A DNA stretch of 7,669 bases. Origin: Bacteroidales bacterium. Lineage in GTDB: Bacteria; Bacteroidota; Bacteroidia; Bacteroidales; JALTDM01. Below the pieces are notes generated by a model. The model did no database searches. It saw nothing but the letters and a program-made list of their open reading frames with translations, and was not told where the DNA came from. The stretch is from positions 1 to 7,669 of the forward strand of contig JALTDM010000202.1 in NCBI GenBank assembly GCA_027074135.1, in the 5' to 3' direction. Shown piece by piece: positions 1 through 6,080 of the stretch. Every line of letters begins with the position of its first letter. Within the stretch, counting starts at the first letter, position 1. The translations under genes and the position numbers were made by a program.

Positions 1-419
1 GAATAGGATTTTCTTTTTATAAACTTACCAAAGAACATTCTGCAAAACTATTTTCATCACACGAAGATACTCGGACATCTTATTATATAAAAAGAACTTA
101 CTACAGATTTGCGTTTAGAGGTCAATTGGGGTTAAGAGTAAAATATAACATTTCGGATAAATTTTCAATTTTTACATCTGTTGCATATTTAGGCTATAAT
201 TTTTCACCTGATAAAGGAATTTCAGAGGAAAAAAATATTGTAGAGCATATTGATATGGGAAAATATTATACTTATGAAAATACCACAGACATAACTTTTA
301 CAGATATAAACAGCGTTCATTATGAACCCAAGTTTACATATTACGGAAGGTCTCTCAATTACTCCCTCGGTATCCGCTACTCTTTCGGCAAGAAACAGAA
401 AAAAGAAGAAAAGGAATAA
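1..419 (+). CDS. Outer-membrane beta-barrel protein, C-terminal part (5' truncated)
   Basis: The reading frame is open from the window edge (first full codon at base 3) to the TAA at 417-419, so this is the 3' end of a longer gene. The TTG at 126 lies inside the frame and is not a real start. The 138 visible residues alternate polar and aromatic or hydrophobic positions in strand-like runs: YYRFAFRGQLGLRVKYN, FSIFTSVAYLGYNF, FTYYGRSLNYSLGIRYSF. Polar loops separate them. This is the pattern of beta-hairpins in outer-membrane barrels of Bacteroidetes (OmpA- or porin-like, about one protein per envelope gene cluster). The last strand ends in an aromatic residue (RYSF), as the barrel-assembly signal usually does. 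It is followed by an unusual 10-residue, very charged tail rich in Lys and Glu. The ligand or partner cannot be told from this fragment. Family-level call only. Confidence 0.65.
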   Translation, partial: IGFSFYKLTKEHSAKLFSSHEDTRTSYYIKRTYYRFAFRGQLGLRVKYNISDKFSIFTSVAYLGYNFSPDKGISEEKNIVEHIDMGKYYTYENTTDITFTDINSVHYEPKFTYYGRSLNYSLGIRYSFGKKQKKEEKE

Positions 420-420
420 T

Positions 421-458
421 GATTAGTGGTTAGTTATCAGTTGTTAGTTGTTAACTAA
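421..458. repeat. Low-complexity TTAGT/GTTAGTT degenerate repeat
   Basis: The tract repeats the words TTAGT, GTTAGTT and TTGTTAG several times with small variations (TTAGTGG, TTAGTTATCAG, TTGTTAGTTG, TTAAC). From general knowledge, tracts of this kind are common between genes in Bacteroidetes. No coding potential is seen. Confidence 0.55.
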
Positions 459-468
459 TTTTATTTTT
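444..468 (+). terminator. Weak AT-rich stem-loop, possible terminator of the beta-barrel gene
   Basis: Bases 444-449 (TTAGTT) pair with 453-458 (AACTAA) around a 3-base loop. A T-rich run, TTTTATTTTT, follows at 459-468. The stem is short and has a single G-C pair, so it would be a poor intrinsic terminator. It lies 25 bases after the stop codon, the right place for one. It is part of a TTAGTTG-type low-complexity tract and could be fortuitous. Confidence 0.3.
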
Positions 469-497
469 CAAACATTAAGATAGTTAAGAAGTTACGA

Positions 498-535
498 GGA
501 TGTGCTAATGATTTAATTTGATAATTATTTGATTT
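498..535. repeat. Low-complexity AATTTGAT-type degenerate repeat
   Basis: After GATGTGCTAATG, the word AATTTGAT (515-522) recurs as TATTTGAT (526-533), 11 bases apart, in a very AT-rich tract (about 25% GC by my count of 481-540). Read on the minus strand it has the 'ATCAAATTA...TTAGCACATC' look of intergenic repeats often seen in Bacteroidetes. That family resemblance is recollection, not a search result. Confidence 0.4.
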
Positions 536-540
536 ACTGT

Positions 541-720
541 TAAATAGTAACAATGATGTGTTGGGACCGGTCAAAATGGAGAGCATGCGATAGTGTGAAT
601 AGCAAAATATCAGCGAATACAAGGAAGATTTTTCGTTTTCCGTTTTCCCGTAGTCGCCATGTTTTGACAGAGCGGGCGGATACAGAGAGGTGACGAACGG
701 CAAAATGAAAAAATAATATG
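541..720. other. GC-richer non-coding block, possible multicopy element
   Basis: This block is about 41% GC by my count, against about 25-27% in the neighbouring intergenic lines. It contains a perfect palindrome GACCGGTC (565-572), a run of TTTTCG, TTTTCCG and TTTTCCCG units around 630-650, and an imperfect inverted repeat (TCAAAATGG at 571-579 against CCATGTTTTGA at 657-667). Two overlapping minus-strand frames stay open across it (461-703 and 540-728). Their products are low in recognisable domain signal and lie in different frames over the same bases, so I do not call either a gene. It could be a decayed insertion element, a repeat family member or an RNA. Nothing decides between these. 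Confidence 0.4.
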
Positions 721-725
721 ATTAG

Positions 726-745
726 CACCGTCTTTTAAGGCGGTG
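726..745. repeat. REP-like hairpin, GC-rich stem
   Basis: CACCGTCT and its extension pair with AGGCGGTG to give a stem of 8-9 bp with one T-G wobble and a tiny T/A loop. No T run follows on either strand, so it is not a usual intrinsic terminator. With the second hairpin 26 bases further on (771-782) it resembles the paired imperfect palindromes of REP/RAYT-type repeats. No transposase lies in the window. Confidence 0.5.
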
Positions 746-770
746 TCAAAATATTTACATTAAAAATTTT

Positions 771-782
771 TGGCTTTAGCCA
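771..782. repeat. TGGC-TTTA-GCCA palindrome
   Basis: TGGCTTTAGCCA is self-complementary outside its centre: a 4-5 bp stem with a TTTA loop. It is preceded by a T run and followed by two copies of ATTTAAT flanking CACG (about 788-805). Words of this type (GGCTTTAGCC) recur around REP-like elements in Bacteroidetes genomes; that is recollection. Together with 726-745 it may form one repeat unit upstream of the AIM24-family gene. Confidence 0.4.
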
Positions 783-892
783 CAGAAATTTAATCACGAT
801 TTAATTTTCTAATGGTAATTCGGGTTTAATGATAAACAAGCTAAAACTTATAATACCTAACCGGAATAATTTTTTCTTTCCACAAAAAAACC

Positions 893-900
893 TACATTTG
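893..900 (+). promoter_or_regulatory. Bacteroidetes -7 box for the AIM24-family gene
   Basis: TACATTTG matches the published Bacteroidetes -7 consensus TAnnTTTG at all six fixed positions. It lies 26 bases upstream of the ATG at 927, which would give a leader of roughly 20 bases. No convincing -33 TTG element is seen; the expected place is a T-rich tract around 869-880. Confidence 0.7.
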
Positions 901-926
901 CAATATAAACTCTTAAATTATAAAAT

Positions 927-1694
927 ATGAGGTCACATGAAATTGACTACGAAATCAAAGGTCATGAAATTCAACTGGTAGAAGTAGAACTCGACCCGCA
1001 AGAAACAGTAATTGCAGAAGCAGGTGCTATGCTTTATATGGATGACGGGATAAACTTTGAAACTAAACTTGGAGACGGAAGTGAGCCCAATAAAGGATTT
1101 TTAGGGAAAATGATGTCTGCCGCTGGAAGATTATTAACGGGTGAATCACTTTTCCTGACACATTTTACAAATATTGGTCAAGGCAAAAAACGCGTGGCAT
1201 TTGCTGCACCTTATCCGGGTACAATAGTACCAGTAAATTTGGCGGAAGTGGGAAACGAAATAATCGTTCAAAAAGATGCTTTTTTGTGTGCAGCACTCGG
1301 TACAAAATTGAGCATTGCATTCAATAAAAAACTTGGTGCCGGACTGTTCGGCGGCGAAGGATTTATTTTGGAGAAACTGCAAGGTGACGGTATGGCTTTT
1401 ATTCATGCAGGAGGTACAATTGTGGAAAAACAGCTAAACGGTGAAACAATAAAAGTTGACACCGGTTGCTTAGTCGGATTTACATCAGGGATAAATTATG
1501 ATATTACCCAAGCAGGCAACTTGAAATCAATGCTTTTCGGAGGAGAAGGTATATTTTTGGCTACACTTTCAGGCTATGGCAAAGTATGGTTACAATCAAT
1601 GCCTATAAACAAACTTATAGACAGACTAGCGGCAAATATTTCAAACCCGAATACCCACAAAGGGTCAAGAGGATTTAATTTATTTGAAGATTAA
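927..1694 (+). CDS. AIM24 / TIGR00266 family protein
   Basis: A 255-residue protein of the AIM24 (TIGR00266) family, complete in length for bacterial members (about 220-270 residues). Members fold as a paired beta-sandwich. The yeast namesake is a mitochondrial inner-membrane protein, and the bacterial function is not established. The internal duplication shows in the two LFGGEG motifs at residues 140-145 and 203-208. The second lies in the family's signature C-terminal region (MLFGGEGIFLATLSGYGKVW, then LQSMP). A Gly/Ala-rich stretch, HAGGTIVEKQL, lies near residues 160-170. There is no signal peptide and no clear membrane helix, so it is probably cytoplasmic or peripheral. The ATG at 927 is chosen because it lies just downstream of a perfect -7 box and starts the conserved N-terminal strand. 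The gene stands alone, with a promoter before it and a terminator after it. Confidence 0.9.
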   Translation: MRSHEIDYEIKGHEIQLVEVELDPQETVIAEAGAMLYMDDGINFETKLGDGSEPNKGFLGKMMSAAGRLLTGESLFLTHFTNIGQGKKRVAFAAPYPGTIVPVNLAEVGNEIIVQKDAFLCAALGTKLSIAFNKKLGAGLFGGEGFILEKLQGDGMAFIHAGGTIVEKQLNGETIKVDTGCLVGFTSGINYDITQAGNLKSMLFGGEGIFLATLSGYGKVWLQSMPINKLIDRLAANISNPNTHKGSRGFNLFED

Positions 1695-1718
1695 AAATAG
1701 AACCATTATATTTTATAT

Positions 1719-1746
1719 AAGCCATCCGTTTTAGGGTGGCTTTTTT
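1719..1746 (+). terminator. Intrinsic terminator of the AIM24-family gene
   Basis: GCCATCC (1721-1727) pairs with GGGTGGC (1734-1740), one T-G wobble, around the loop GTTTTA. Two further A-T pairs extend the base, and six T's follow (1741-1746). It begins 25 bases after the stop codon and separates this gene from the downstream operon. Confidence 0.85.
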
Positions 1747-1796
1747 ATTATTACATTAACTGTTGTATAAAAATGCACACATATCCCTTTATTTAC

Positions 1797-1804
1797 TAAC
1801 TTTA
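1797..1804 (+). promoter_or_regulatory. Probable -7 box for the phosphatase-like / glycosyltransferase / rhomboid operon
   Basis: TAACTTTA matches TAnnTTTG except for the last base. It lies 18 bases before the ATG at 1823, nearly the same distance as the box before kdsA (16 bases). No good -33 element is seen. It follows the terminator at 1719-1746, so a new transcript must start in this interval. Confidence 0.5.
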
Positions 1805-1822
1805 GGGCAAATTTTAACTGAA

Positions 1823-3469
1823 ATGAAAAAATTTTTAACAATAATTATCAGCACGCTAATTATATCAAACATAACATATTCGCAAATAAGCCGTTTCCCT
1901 TCAAAAAAGCCAAAATTGATTATACAAATTGTAATTGACAACTTCAGATACGACCTGCTTTACCGCTACAAAGATAAACTTAGTGAAAAAGGATTTTTGA
2001 AACTAATGGAAGAAGGCACTTTTTGCAAGAACTCATCTTTTGAATATTCTATTACCCAACATGCTCCGGGATATGCAACAATAGCAACAGGCAGTGAACC
2101 TGCAGTCCACGGCATAGTAAGTAACAGTTGGTATAATTCTATAAAAAAGTCAAGAGTTGAAGCATGTTTTGACAAAAATGTACATGCAATAGGAACAGAC
2201 AATAATCCGAGATATGCAGTTTCGCCAAAAAATTATTTTTCTTCCACTTTTACAGACGAATTGAAAATGGCTTACGGCAGCAAATCAAAAGTTTATTCCA
2301 TTGCCATTGACCCTTGTGCTGCAGTTTTTTTGGCAGGACACAATGCAGACGGAGCTTTTTTTTATGATGATGAAACAGGCAAATTTGTAAGCAATTCTTA
2401 TTACATGGACAGTTTGCCTAATTGGCTTAATGAATTTAACAAAAAACAACTTGCATTCACATATTTAAACAGAAAATGGGAACCCCTATATGACCTGAAA
2501 GAATATACAGCAAGTGTTAACGATAGTGCCAAATACGAAAAAGGTTTCGGTGCCGGAACAGTTTTCCCATACGACTTACTAAAAATTGCCAAACTGGACA
2601 AAAAACATCCCGATTACTCAGTGCTGAAATACACACCATTTGCCAATACAATTGTTCATGATTTGGCAATAGCGACCATTGAAAACAATAAACTAGGCAA
2701 AGACAAATACACGGATTATCTTGCAATCAGCTTTAACTCAACCAAATACATAGCAAAATATTTTGGCATAACTTCCGTTGAATTTGAAGATGCTTTCCTG
2801 CGGCTTGATAAAGAAATAGCACATTTGGTAGAATATGTAAACGAAAACATTGGCAAAGGTAATGTATTGATTATAATTACGGGAAGCAACGGCGGAATGC
2901 TGCCACCTGAATACCTCATCACTCAAAAAATAAAAGCCGGCAGATACAAACAAATGTTTGCTTACTCACTGCTCAAAACATACCTTAATGCACTCTACGG
3001 TGAAGGTAATTGGGTTTCAAAATTTGACAACTTGCAAATTTTCTTAAACCGTACTTTAATAGAAGATAAAAAGCTTAACCTTGCCGAAGTTCAACAAAAA
3101 ACAGCAGACTTTCTTATGCAATTCAGTGGCATTGCATTGAGTGTTACTGCAACAAGTCTGAAAAACAACAATTACACGGAAGGTATTTTACACAAGTTGC
3201 AAAACAGCTATAATCCCAAGCGCTCCGGAGATGTTTTTGTTATTATGCAGCCTTACTTTATGGAAAATATCAGTGATGTATCGGTTTCCAATTCGCCATA
3301 CAGTTATGATACAAAAGTTCCACTAATTTTTTACGGCTGGAAAACCAAAATCCGCAAGATATCCGAACCCGTTGATATTGCAGAAATAGCACCAACATTG
3401 TCTTACATCCTTGATATAATGTATCCGAGCGGTAGTGTAGAAAAAATCTTTACGGAGTTTTATAAATGA
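1823..3469 (+). CDS. Secreted alkaline-phosphatase-superfamily protein (PafA-like) with a degenerate active site, likely pseudophosphatase
   Basis: A 548-residue exported protein. The ATG at 1823 is preferred over the TTG at 1763: it gives a classical signal peptide (MKKF, hydrophobic core to about residue 16, likely cut TYS|Q at 20/21) and follows a -7 box. It aligns along its length with the Bacteroidetes PafA phosphatase family: VIDNFRYDLL (37-46), APGYATIATG (81-90), AVHGIVSNSWY (94-104), AGHNADGAFFYDDETG (171-186), SFNSTKYIAKYFG (303-315), IIITGSNGG (350-358), RSGDVFVIMQP (467-477), SPYSYDTKVPLIFYG (491-505). Only the first metal-ligand Asp (D39) and the Asn equivalent to N100 (N101) remain. 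Residues at the nucleophile, the other zinc ligands and the Lys/Arg substrate contacts are H80, K308, K312, S355, N356, S489, D163 and C165. Hydrolysis by the usual two-zinc mechanism is therefore unlikely. It is the first gene of an operon and overlaps the glycosyltransferase by ATGA, suggesting coupled translation. A binding, scaffolding or regulatory role is inference. Confidence 0.88.
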   Translation: MKKFLTIIISTLIISNITYSQISRFPSKKPKLIIQIVIDNFRYDLLYRYKDKLSEKGFLKLMEEGTFCKNSSFEYSITQHAPGYATIATGSEPAVHGIVSNSWYNSIKKSRVEACFDKNVHAIGTDNNPRYAVSPKNYFSSTFTDELKMAYGSKSKVYSIAIDPCAAVFLAGHNADGAFFYDDETGKFVSNSYYMDSLPNWLNEFNKKQLAFTYLNRKWEPLYDLKEYTASVNDSAKYEKGFGAGTVFPYDLLKIAKLDKKHPDYSVLKYTPFANTIVHDLAIATIENNKLGKDKYTDYLAISFNSTKYIAKYFGITSVEFEDAFLRLDKEIAHLVEYVNENIGKGNVLIIITGSNGGMLPPEYLITQKIKAGRYKQMFAYSLLKTYLNALYGEGNWVSKFDNLQIFLNRTLIEDKKLNLAEVQQKTADFLMQFSGIALSVTATSLKNNNYTEGILHKLQNSYNPKRSGDVFVIMQPYFMENISDVSVSNSPYSYDTKVPLIFYGWKTKIRKISEPVDIAEIAPTLSYILDIMYPSGSVEKIFTEFYK

Positions 3470-4575
3470 AAAATATTACTATCACAGTAATAAATGACCT
3501 TCTCACCGACAATCGCGTACTGAAAACAGCTGAATATTTGGCTGATAAAGGTTACCGTGTAAAAATTTTCGGTCGTAGGCTGCAAAAAGACTACCCGCCT
3601 TTTTCAAGTAAAACAAACATAACTGTAAAGCGTTTTAAATTGCCCGTAAACAAAGGCAAATTGTTTTACCTGTATTATAATTTCATTTTGTTTTTTGCAT
3701 TGATTTTTACCAGAAAAGACATTTTGCTAACTGTTGATTTAGATACACTACTTCCGAATTTTCTGGTTTCACACTTTCAAAACAAAAAACTTGTTTACGA
3801 CTCACACGAATTGTTTACAGAAGTTCCCGAACTTATTGACAGACCTAAAACAAAAAAAATATGGCTAAAACTGGAGGCTTGGTTTTTGCCTAAATTAAAA
3901 TATTGTTATACGGTGAGCCCTTCTATTGCAAAAGAATACAAAAACAGATACGGCACCGAGTTTAAAGTAATACGAAATCTGCCTTATTACGAAAAAGTAA
4001 AAAACATACCTGACAATTTTAAACTTGATCATATAAGTCAAAAAGGTAAAATCTTACTGTATCAGGGAGCATTAAACAAAGGACGTGGAATTGAACTTAT
4101 GATAAAAACAATGGCGTTGCTTGACGGATTTACATTGGTAATCGCAGGTTCGGGCGATTTGGGAAACGAATTAAAAAAACTTGCAGCAGAGTTGAATGTG
4201 CTCGACCAAAATGTCTTTTTCTTAGGTAGAATACCCGCAAATGAACTTAAATACATCACAGTGCAAGCATACCTTGGACTGTCATTGGAAGAAGAATCAG
4301 GGTTAAACTACAAATACGCCCTGCCCAACAAACTTTTTGATTACATAATGGCGGAAGTGCCGCAAATAGTTTCACCACTACCCGAAATGAAAAAAATAGT
4401 TGGAAAATACAAAACAGGTATTTTGCTTACCAAACACAATAAAGAAACCCTAAAAAACACTATCCTTTCAATAACTGCTGTACAATACAATGAAATGAAA
4501 AAAAATTGTGAAATTGCATCCAAAGAACTAAACTGGGAAAATGAGACGAAAAAACTTGAAAAATACTTCTCATAA
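3466..4575 (+). CDS. GT-B fold glycosyltransferase (GT4-like)
   Basis: A 369-residue glycosyltransferase of the GT-B fold, close in motifs to family GT4. The N-terminal acceptor domain starts NITITVINDLLTDNRVLKTA and contains DLDTLLPN (91-98) and YDSHELF (111-117). The C-terminal nucleotide-sugar domain has YQGALNKGRGIE (199-210), VIAGSGDLGNEL (225-236), FLGRIP (252-257) and the donor-binding segment EEESGL...ALPNKLFDY (275-293). The hydrophobic stretch LFYLYYNFILFFALIFT (66-82) suggests monotopic attachment to the cytoplasmic membrane. It probably transfers a sugar onto an envelope glycan (lipopolysaccharide, O-antigen or exopolysaccharide), and the kdsA neighbourhood fits this. The sugar and the acceptor cannot be read from the sequence. 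Its ATG overlaps the previous stop (ATGA, 3466-3469) and its end overlaps the rhomboid gene by 35 bases, so all three are likely co-translated. Confidence 0.88.
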   Translation: MKNITITVINDLLTDNRVLKTAEYLADKGYRVKIFGRRLQKDYPPFSSKTNITVKRFKLPVNKGKLFYLYYNFILFFALIFTRKDILLTVDLDTLLPNFLVSHFQNKKLVYDSHELFTEVPELIDRPKTKKIWLKLEAWFLPKLKYCYTVSPSIAKEYKNRYGTEFKVIRNLPYYEKVKNIPDNFKLDHISQKGKILLYQGALNKGRGIELMIKTMALLDGFTLVIAGSGDLGNELKKLAAELNVLDQNVFFLGRIPANELKYITVQAYLGLSLEEESGLNYKYALPNKLFDYIMAEVPQIVSPLPEMKKIVGKYKTGILLTKHNKETLKNTILSITAVQYNEMKKNCEIASKELNWENETKKLEKYFS

Positions 4576-5173
4576 CGAACCGCTGATACGCTTTTCAAAG
4601 GTCTTTTTCCCCCTGCTTATCACATCTATAATCTGGGCAGTAAAAATAATTGAAGTAGCTTTTGGATTAGACTTTTCCCGTTTCGGAATCTTGCCAAGGA
4701 ACTGGAACACCGTTTGGCACATAATAACAGCCCCGTTTATTCACGGTAGTTGGTCGCATATTTATTACAACACTTTATATTGGCTCGTTTTTTCTACAGC
4801 AGTATTTTATCTGTATCCCAAACGTGCGTACTTGTATATGTTATCAGCATTTATCGACACCGGTATAATTTTGTGGATAATAGGCAGACCTTCATACCAT
4901 ATAGGATTAAGCGGTGTAATTTACGCTTTGGCATCACTGGTATTTTTCGAAAATTTGATTTCTCGCAATTATGCAAAAATGGCAATATCCCTTGCTTTAA
5001 TTTTTATGTTTGGCGGAATGGCTTACGGCTTGTTTCCAAAAGACATACATATAAGCTGGGAAGGACACCTTGCAGGAGTAATAGTAGGATTTTTCTTATC
5101 ATTATTTGAACATAAATTTGCAGATATTGAAGATACAGAACGGCGAAGAAAACTTTATGAAGATTACACTTAA
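4541..5173 (+). CDS. Rhomboid family intramembrane serine protease
   Basis: A 210-residue, six-helix rhomboid, which cuts transmembrane segments of substrate proteins within the membrane. Catalytic features are complete. The serine is S124 in GLSG (122-125, helix 4) and the histidine is H176 (EGHLAG, helix 6). The oxyanion-side motif H68-x4-H73-x3-N77 in helix 2 has the same spacing as H145/H150/N154 of E. coli GlpG. Hydrophobic segments fall near residues 21-42, 74-91, 96-114, 119-138, 147-164 and 171-190. The N-terminus is basic (MRRKNLK) and the C-terminal tail charged, with no extra cytosolic domain. The start at 4541 overlaps the glycosyltransferase by 35 bases. No later ATG precedes helix 1, and the basic leader looks natural, so I keep it. 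Its substrate is unknown. An envelope role in concert with the upstream genes is inference from the operon only. Confidence 0.93.
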   Translation: MRRKNLKNTSHNEPLIRFSKVFFPLLITSIIWAVKIIEVAFGLDFSRFGILPRNWNTVWHIITAPFIHGSWSHIYYNTLYWLVFSTAVFYLYPKRAYLYMLSAFIDTGIILWIIGRPSYHIGLSGVIYALASLVFFENLISRNYAKMAISLALIFMFGGMAYGLFPKDIHISWEGHLAGVIVGFFLSLFEHKFADIEDTERRRKLYEDYT

Positions 5174-5185
5174 ACCATTTTTACA

Positions 5186-5193
5186 TAACTTTG
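5186..5193 (+). promoter_or_regulatory. Bacteroidetes -7 box for kdsA
   Basis: TAACTTTG is a perfect match to TAnnTTTG and lies in the 36-base gap between the rhomboid stop and the kdsA ATG. A transcript would begin around 5200, leaving a very short leader of about 10 bases. kdsA may thus be transcribed on its own as well as by read-through from the operon; no terminator lies between. Confidence 0.7.
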
Positions 5194-5209
5194 CAAAAAA
5201 GAAAACAAT

Positions 5210-6031
5210 ATGTTAGACGAAATAAAAAACTTAAAATTCAAAGATAGTGGCACATTTTTTTTACTGGCAGGACCTTGTGTGGTAGAAGGTGAAAAAATAA
5301 CAATGGAAATTGCAGAAACTATTTTAAAAATTACAGATAAATATTCTATCCCGTTCGTTTTCAAAGCCTCTTACAAAAAAGCAAACCGCAGCAAACTGGA
5401 CTCTTTTATGGGTCTTGGAGATGAAAAAGCCCTGAAAATTCTTCAAAAAGTTAAGCACACATTTGATTTGCCTCTGATAACAGATATTCACACGGAAGAA
5501 GAAGCGGAAATGGCTGCCTCTTACGATATTGATATTTTACAAATACCTGCATTTCTTTCACGCCAGACCGAATTGTTGCTTGCTGCAGGAAAAACAGGCA
5601 AATATGTAAACATTAAAAAAGGACAATTTATGTCGCCTCAAGCAATGAGGTTTGCTGCCGAAAAAGTTGCATCAACCGGGAACAAAAACATACTACTTAC
5701 AGAAAGAGGCACATTTTTCGGCTATCAAGACTTAGTAGTTGATTTTAGGTCTGTACCCATTATGCAGCAAACAGGCTACCCTGTAGCAGTGGACATAACC
5801 CACTCATTGCAGCAACCAAATCAAACATCGGGAGTAACCGGCGGCAATCCCGAACTCATCGAAACTATGGGGAAAGCAGCAATAGCCACAGGTGCCGACG
5901 GAATTTTTTTGGAAACACATCCCGATCCGTCAAAAGCACTCTCCGATGGTGCCAATATGCTTAATTTATCACTTTTAGAAGACTTACTTAGAAAATTAAA
6001 ACTATTGCATGATACGATAAAATTACTATGA
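5210..6031 (+). CDS. kdsA: 3-deoxy-8-phosphooctulonate synthase (Kdo-8-phosphate synthase)
   Basis: A 273-residue cytoplasmic enzyme that condenses phosphoenolpyruvate with D-arabinose 5-phosphate to Kdo-8-phosphate, the precursor of Kdo in the lipopolysaccharide inner core. It is full length. Diagnostic motifs are AGPCVVE (20-26), FKASYKKANRS (51-61), TDIH (91-94), IPAFLSRQTELL (112-123), NIKKGQF (134-140), LTERGTFFGYQDLVVDFRS (163-181), DITHSLQQPN (195-204) and ETHPDPSKALSDG (235-247). The metal ligands of the metal-dependent class are present: C23, H198, E235, D246. The last three have exactly the spacing of H185/E222/D233 in the Aquifex enzyme. E. coli-type metal-free enzymes carry Asn in place of the Cys, so this is the metal-dependent form. 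It starts 36 bases after the rhomboid gene, has its own -7 box and ends at a strong terminator. Its presence implies an outer membrane with Kdo-containing lipopolysaccharide. Confidence 0.97.
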   Translation: MLDEIKNLKFKDSGTFFLLAGPCVVEGEKITMEIAETILKITDKYSIPFVFKASYKKANRSKLDSFMGLGDEKALKILQKVKHTFDLPLITDIHTEEEAEMAASYDIDILQIPAFLSRQTELLLAAGKTGKYVNIKKGQFMSPQAMRFAAEKVASTGNKNILLTERGTFFGYQDLVVDFRSVPIMQQTGYPVAVDITHSLQQPNQTSGVTGGNPELIETMGKAAIATGADGIFLETHPDPSKALSDGANMLNLSLLEDLLRKLKLLHDTIKLL

Positions 6032-6033
6032 TA

Positions 6034-6061
6034 AAAAAGCCCGCCTAAAAGCGGGCTTTTT
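6034..6061. terminator. Bidirectional intrinsic terminator between convergent genes
   Basis: AAAAAGCCCGC (6034-6044) pairs perfectly with GCGGGCTTTTT (6051-6061) around the loop CTAAAA: an 11-bp stem with six G-C pairs. It has a T run on the plus strand and, from the A run, on the minus strand. It starts 2 bases after the kdsA stop and ends 19 bases from the stop of the convergent repeat-protein gene, so it can serve both. Confidence 0.92.
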
Positions 6062-6080
6062 AAAATTATTTCTGCTCATT

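Noticed and set aside
461..728. Two overlapping minus-strand open frames (461-703, 540-728) as small genes
   Set aside because: They cover the same bases in different frames, have no recognised domain, and lie in a repeat-rich intergenic block. I kept the region as an unexplained element, not a CDS.
726..745. Hairpin at 726-745 as a terminator
   Set aside because: There is no T run on either side on either strand, and it is 300 bases from the upstream stop.
1146..1406. Minus-strand open frame opposite the AIM24-family gene
   Set aside because: It lies wholly inside a well-supported gene, and its Cys/Phe-rich product has no family resemblance. It is a shadow frame.
1763..1822. TTG at 1763 as the start of the phosphatase-like gene
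   Set aside because: It would add 20 residues before a textbook signal peptide and place the start upstream of the -7 box at 1797-1804. The ATG at 1823 fits both.
4750..5109. A 119-codon plus-strand frame inside the rhomboid gene
   Set aside because: It overlaps the rhomboid, whose catalytic motifs and six helices are clear in the other frame, and its product has no recognisable features.
5210..6031. GGN instead of GGR at KdsA residues 211-213 as a damaged active site
   Set aside because: All metal ligands and other motifs are intact, and from memory this position varies among Bacteroidetes KdsA proteins, so it is probably normal.
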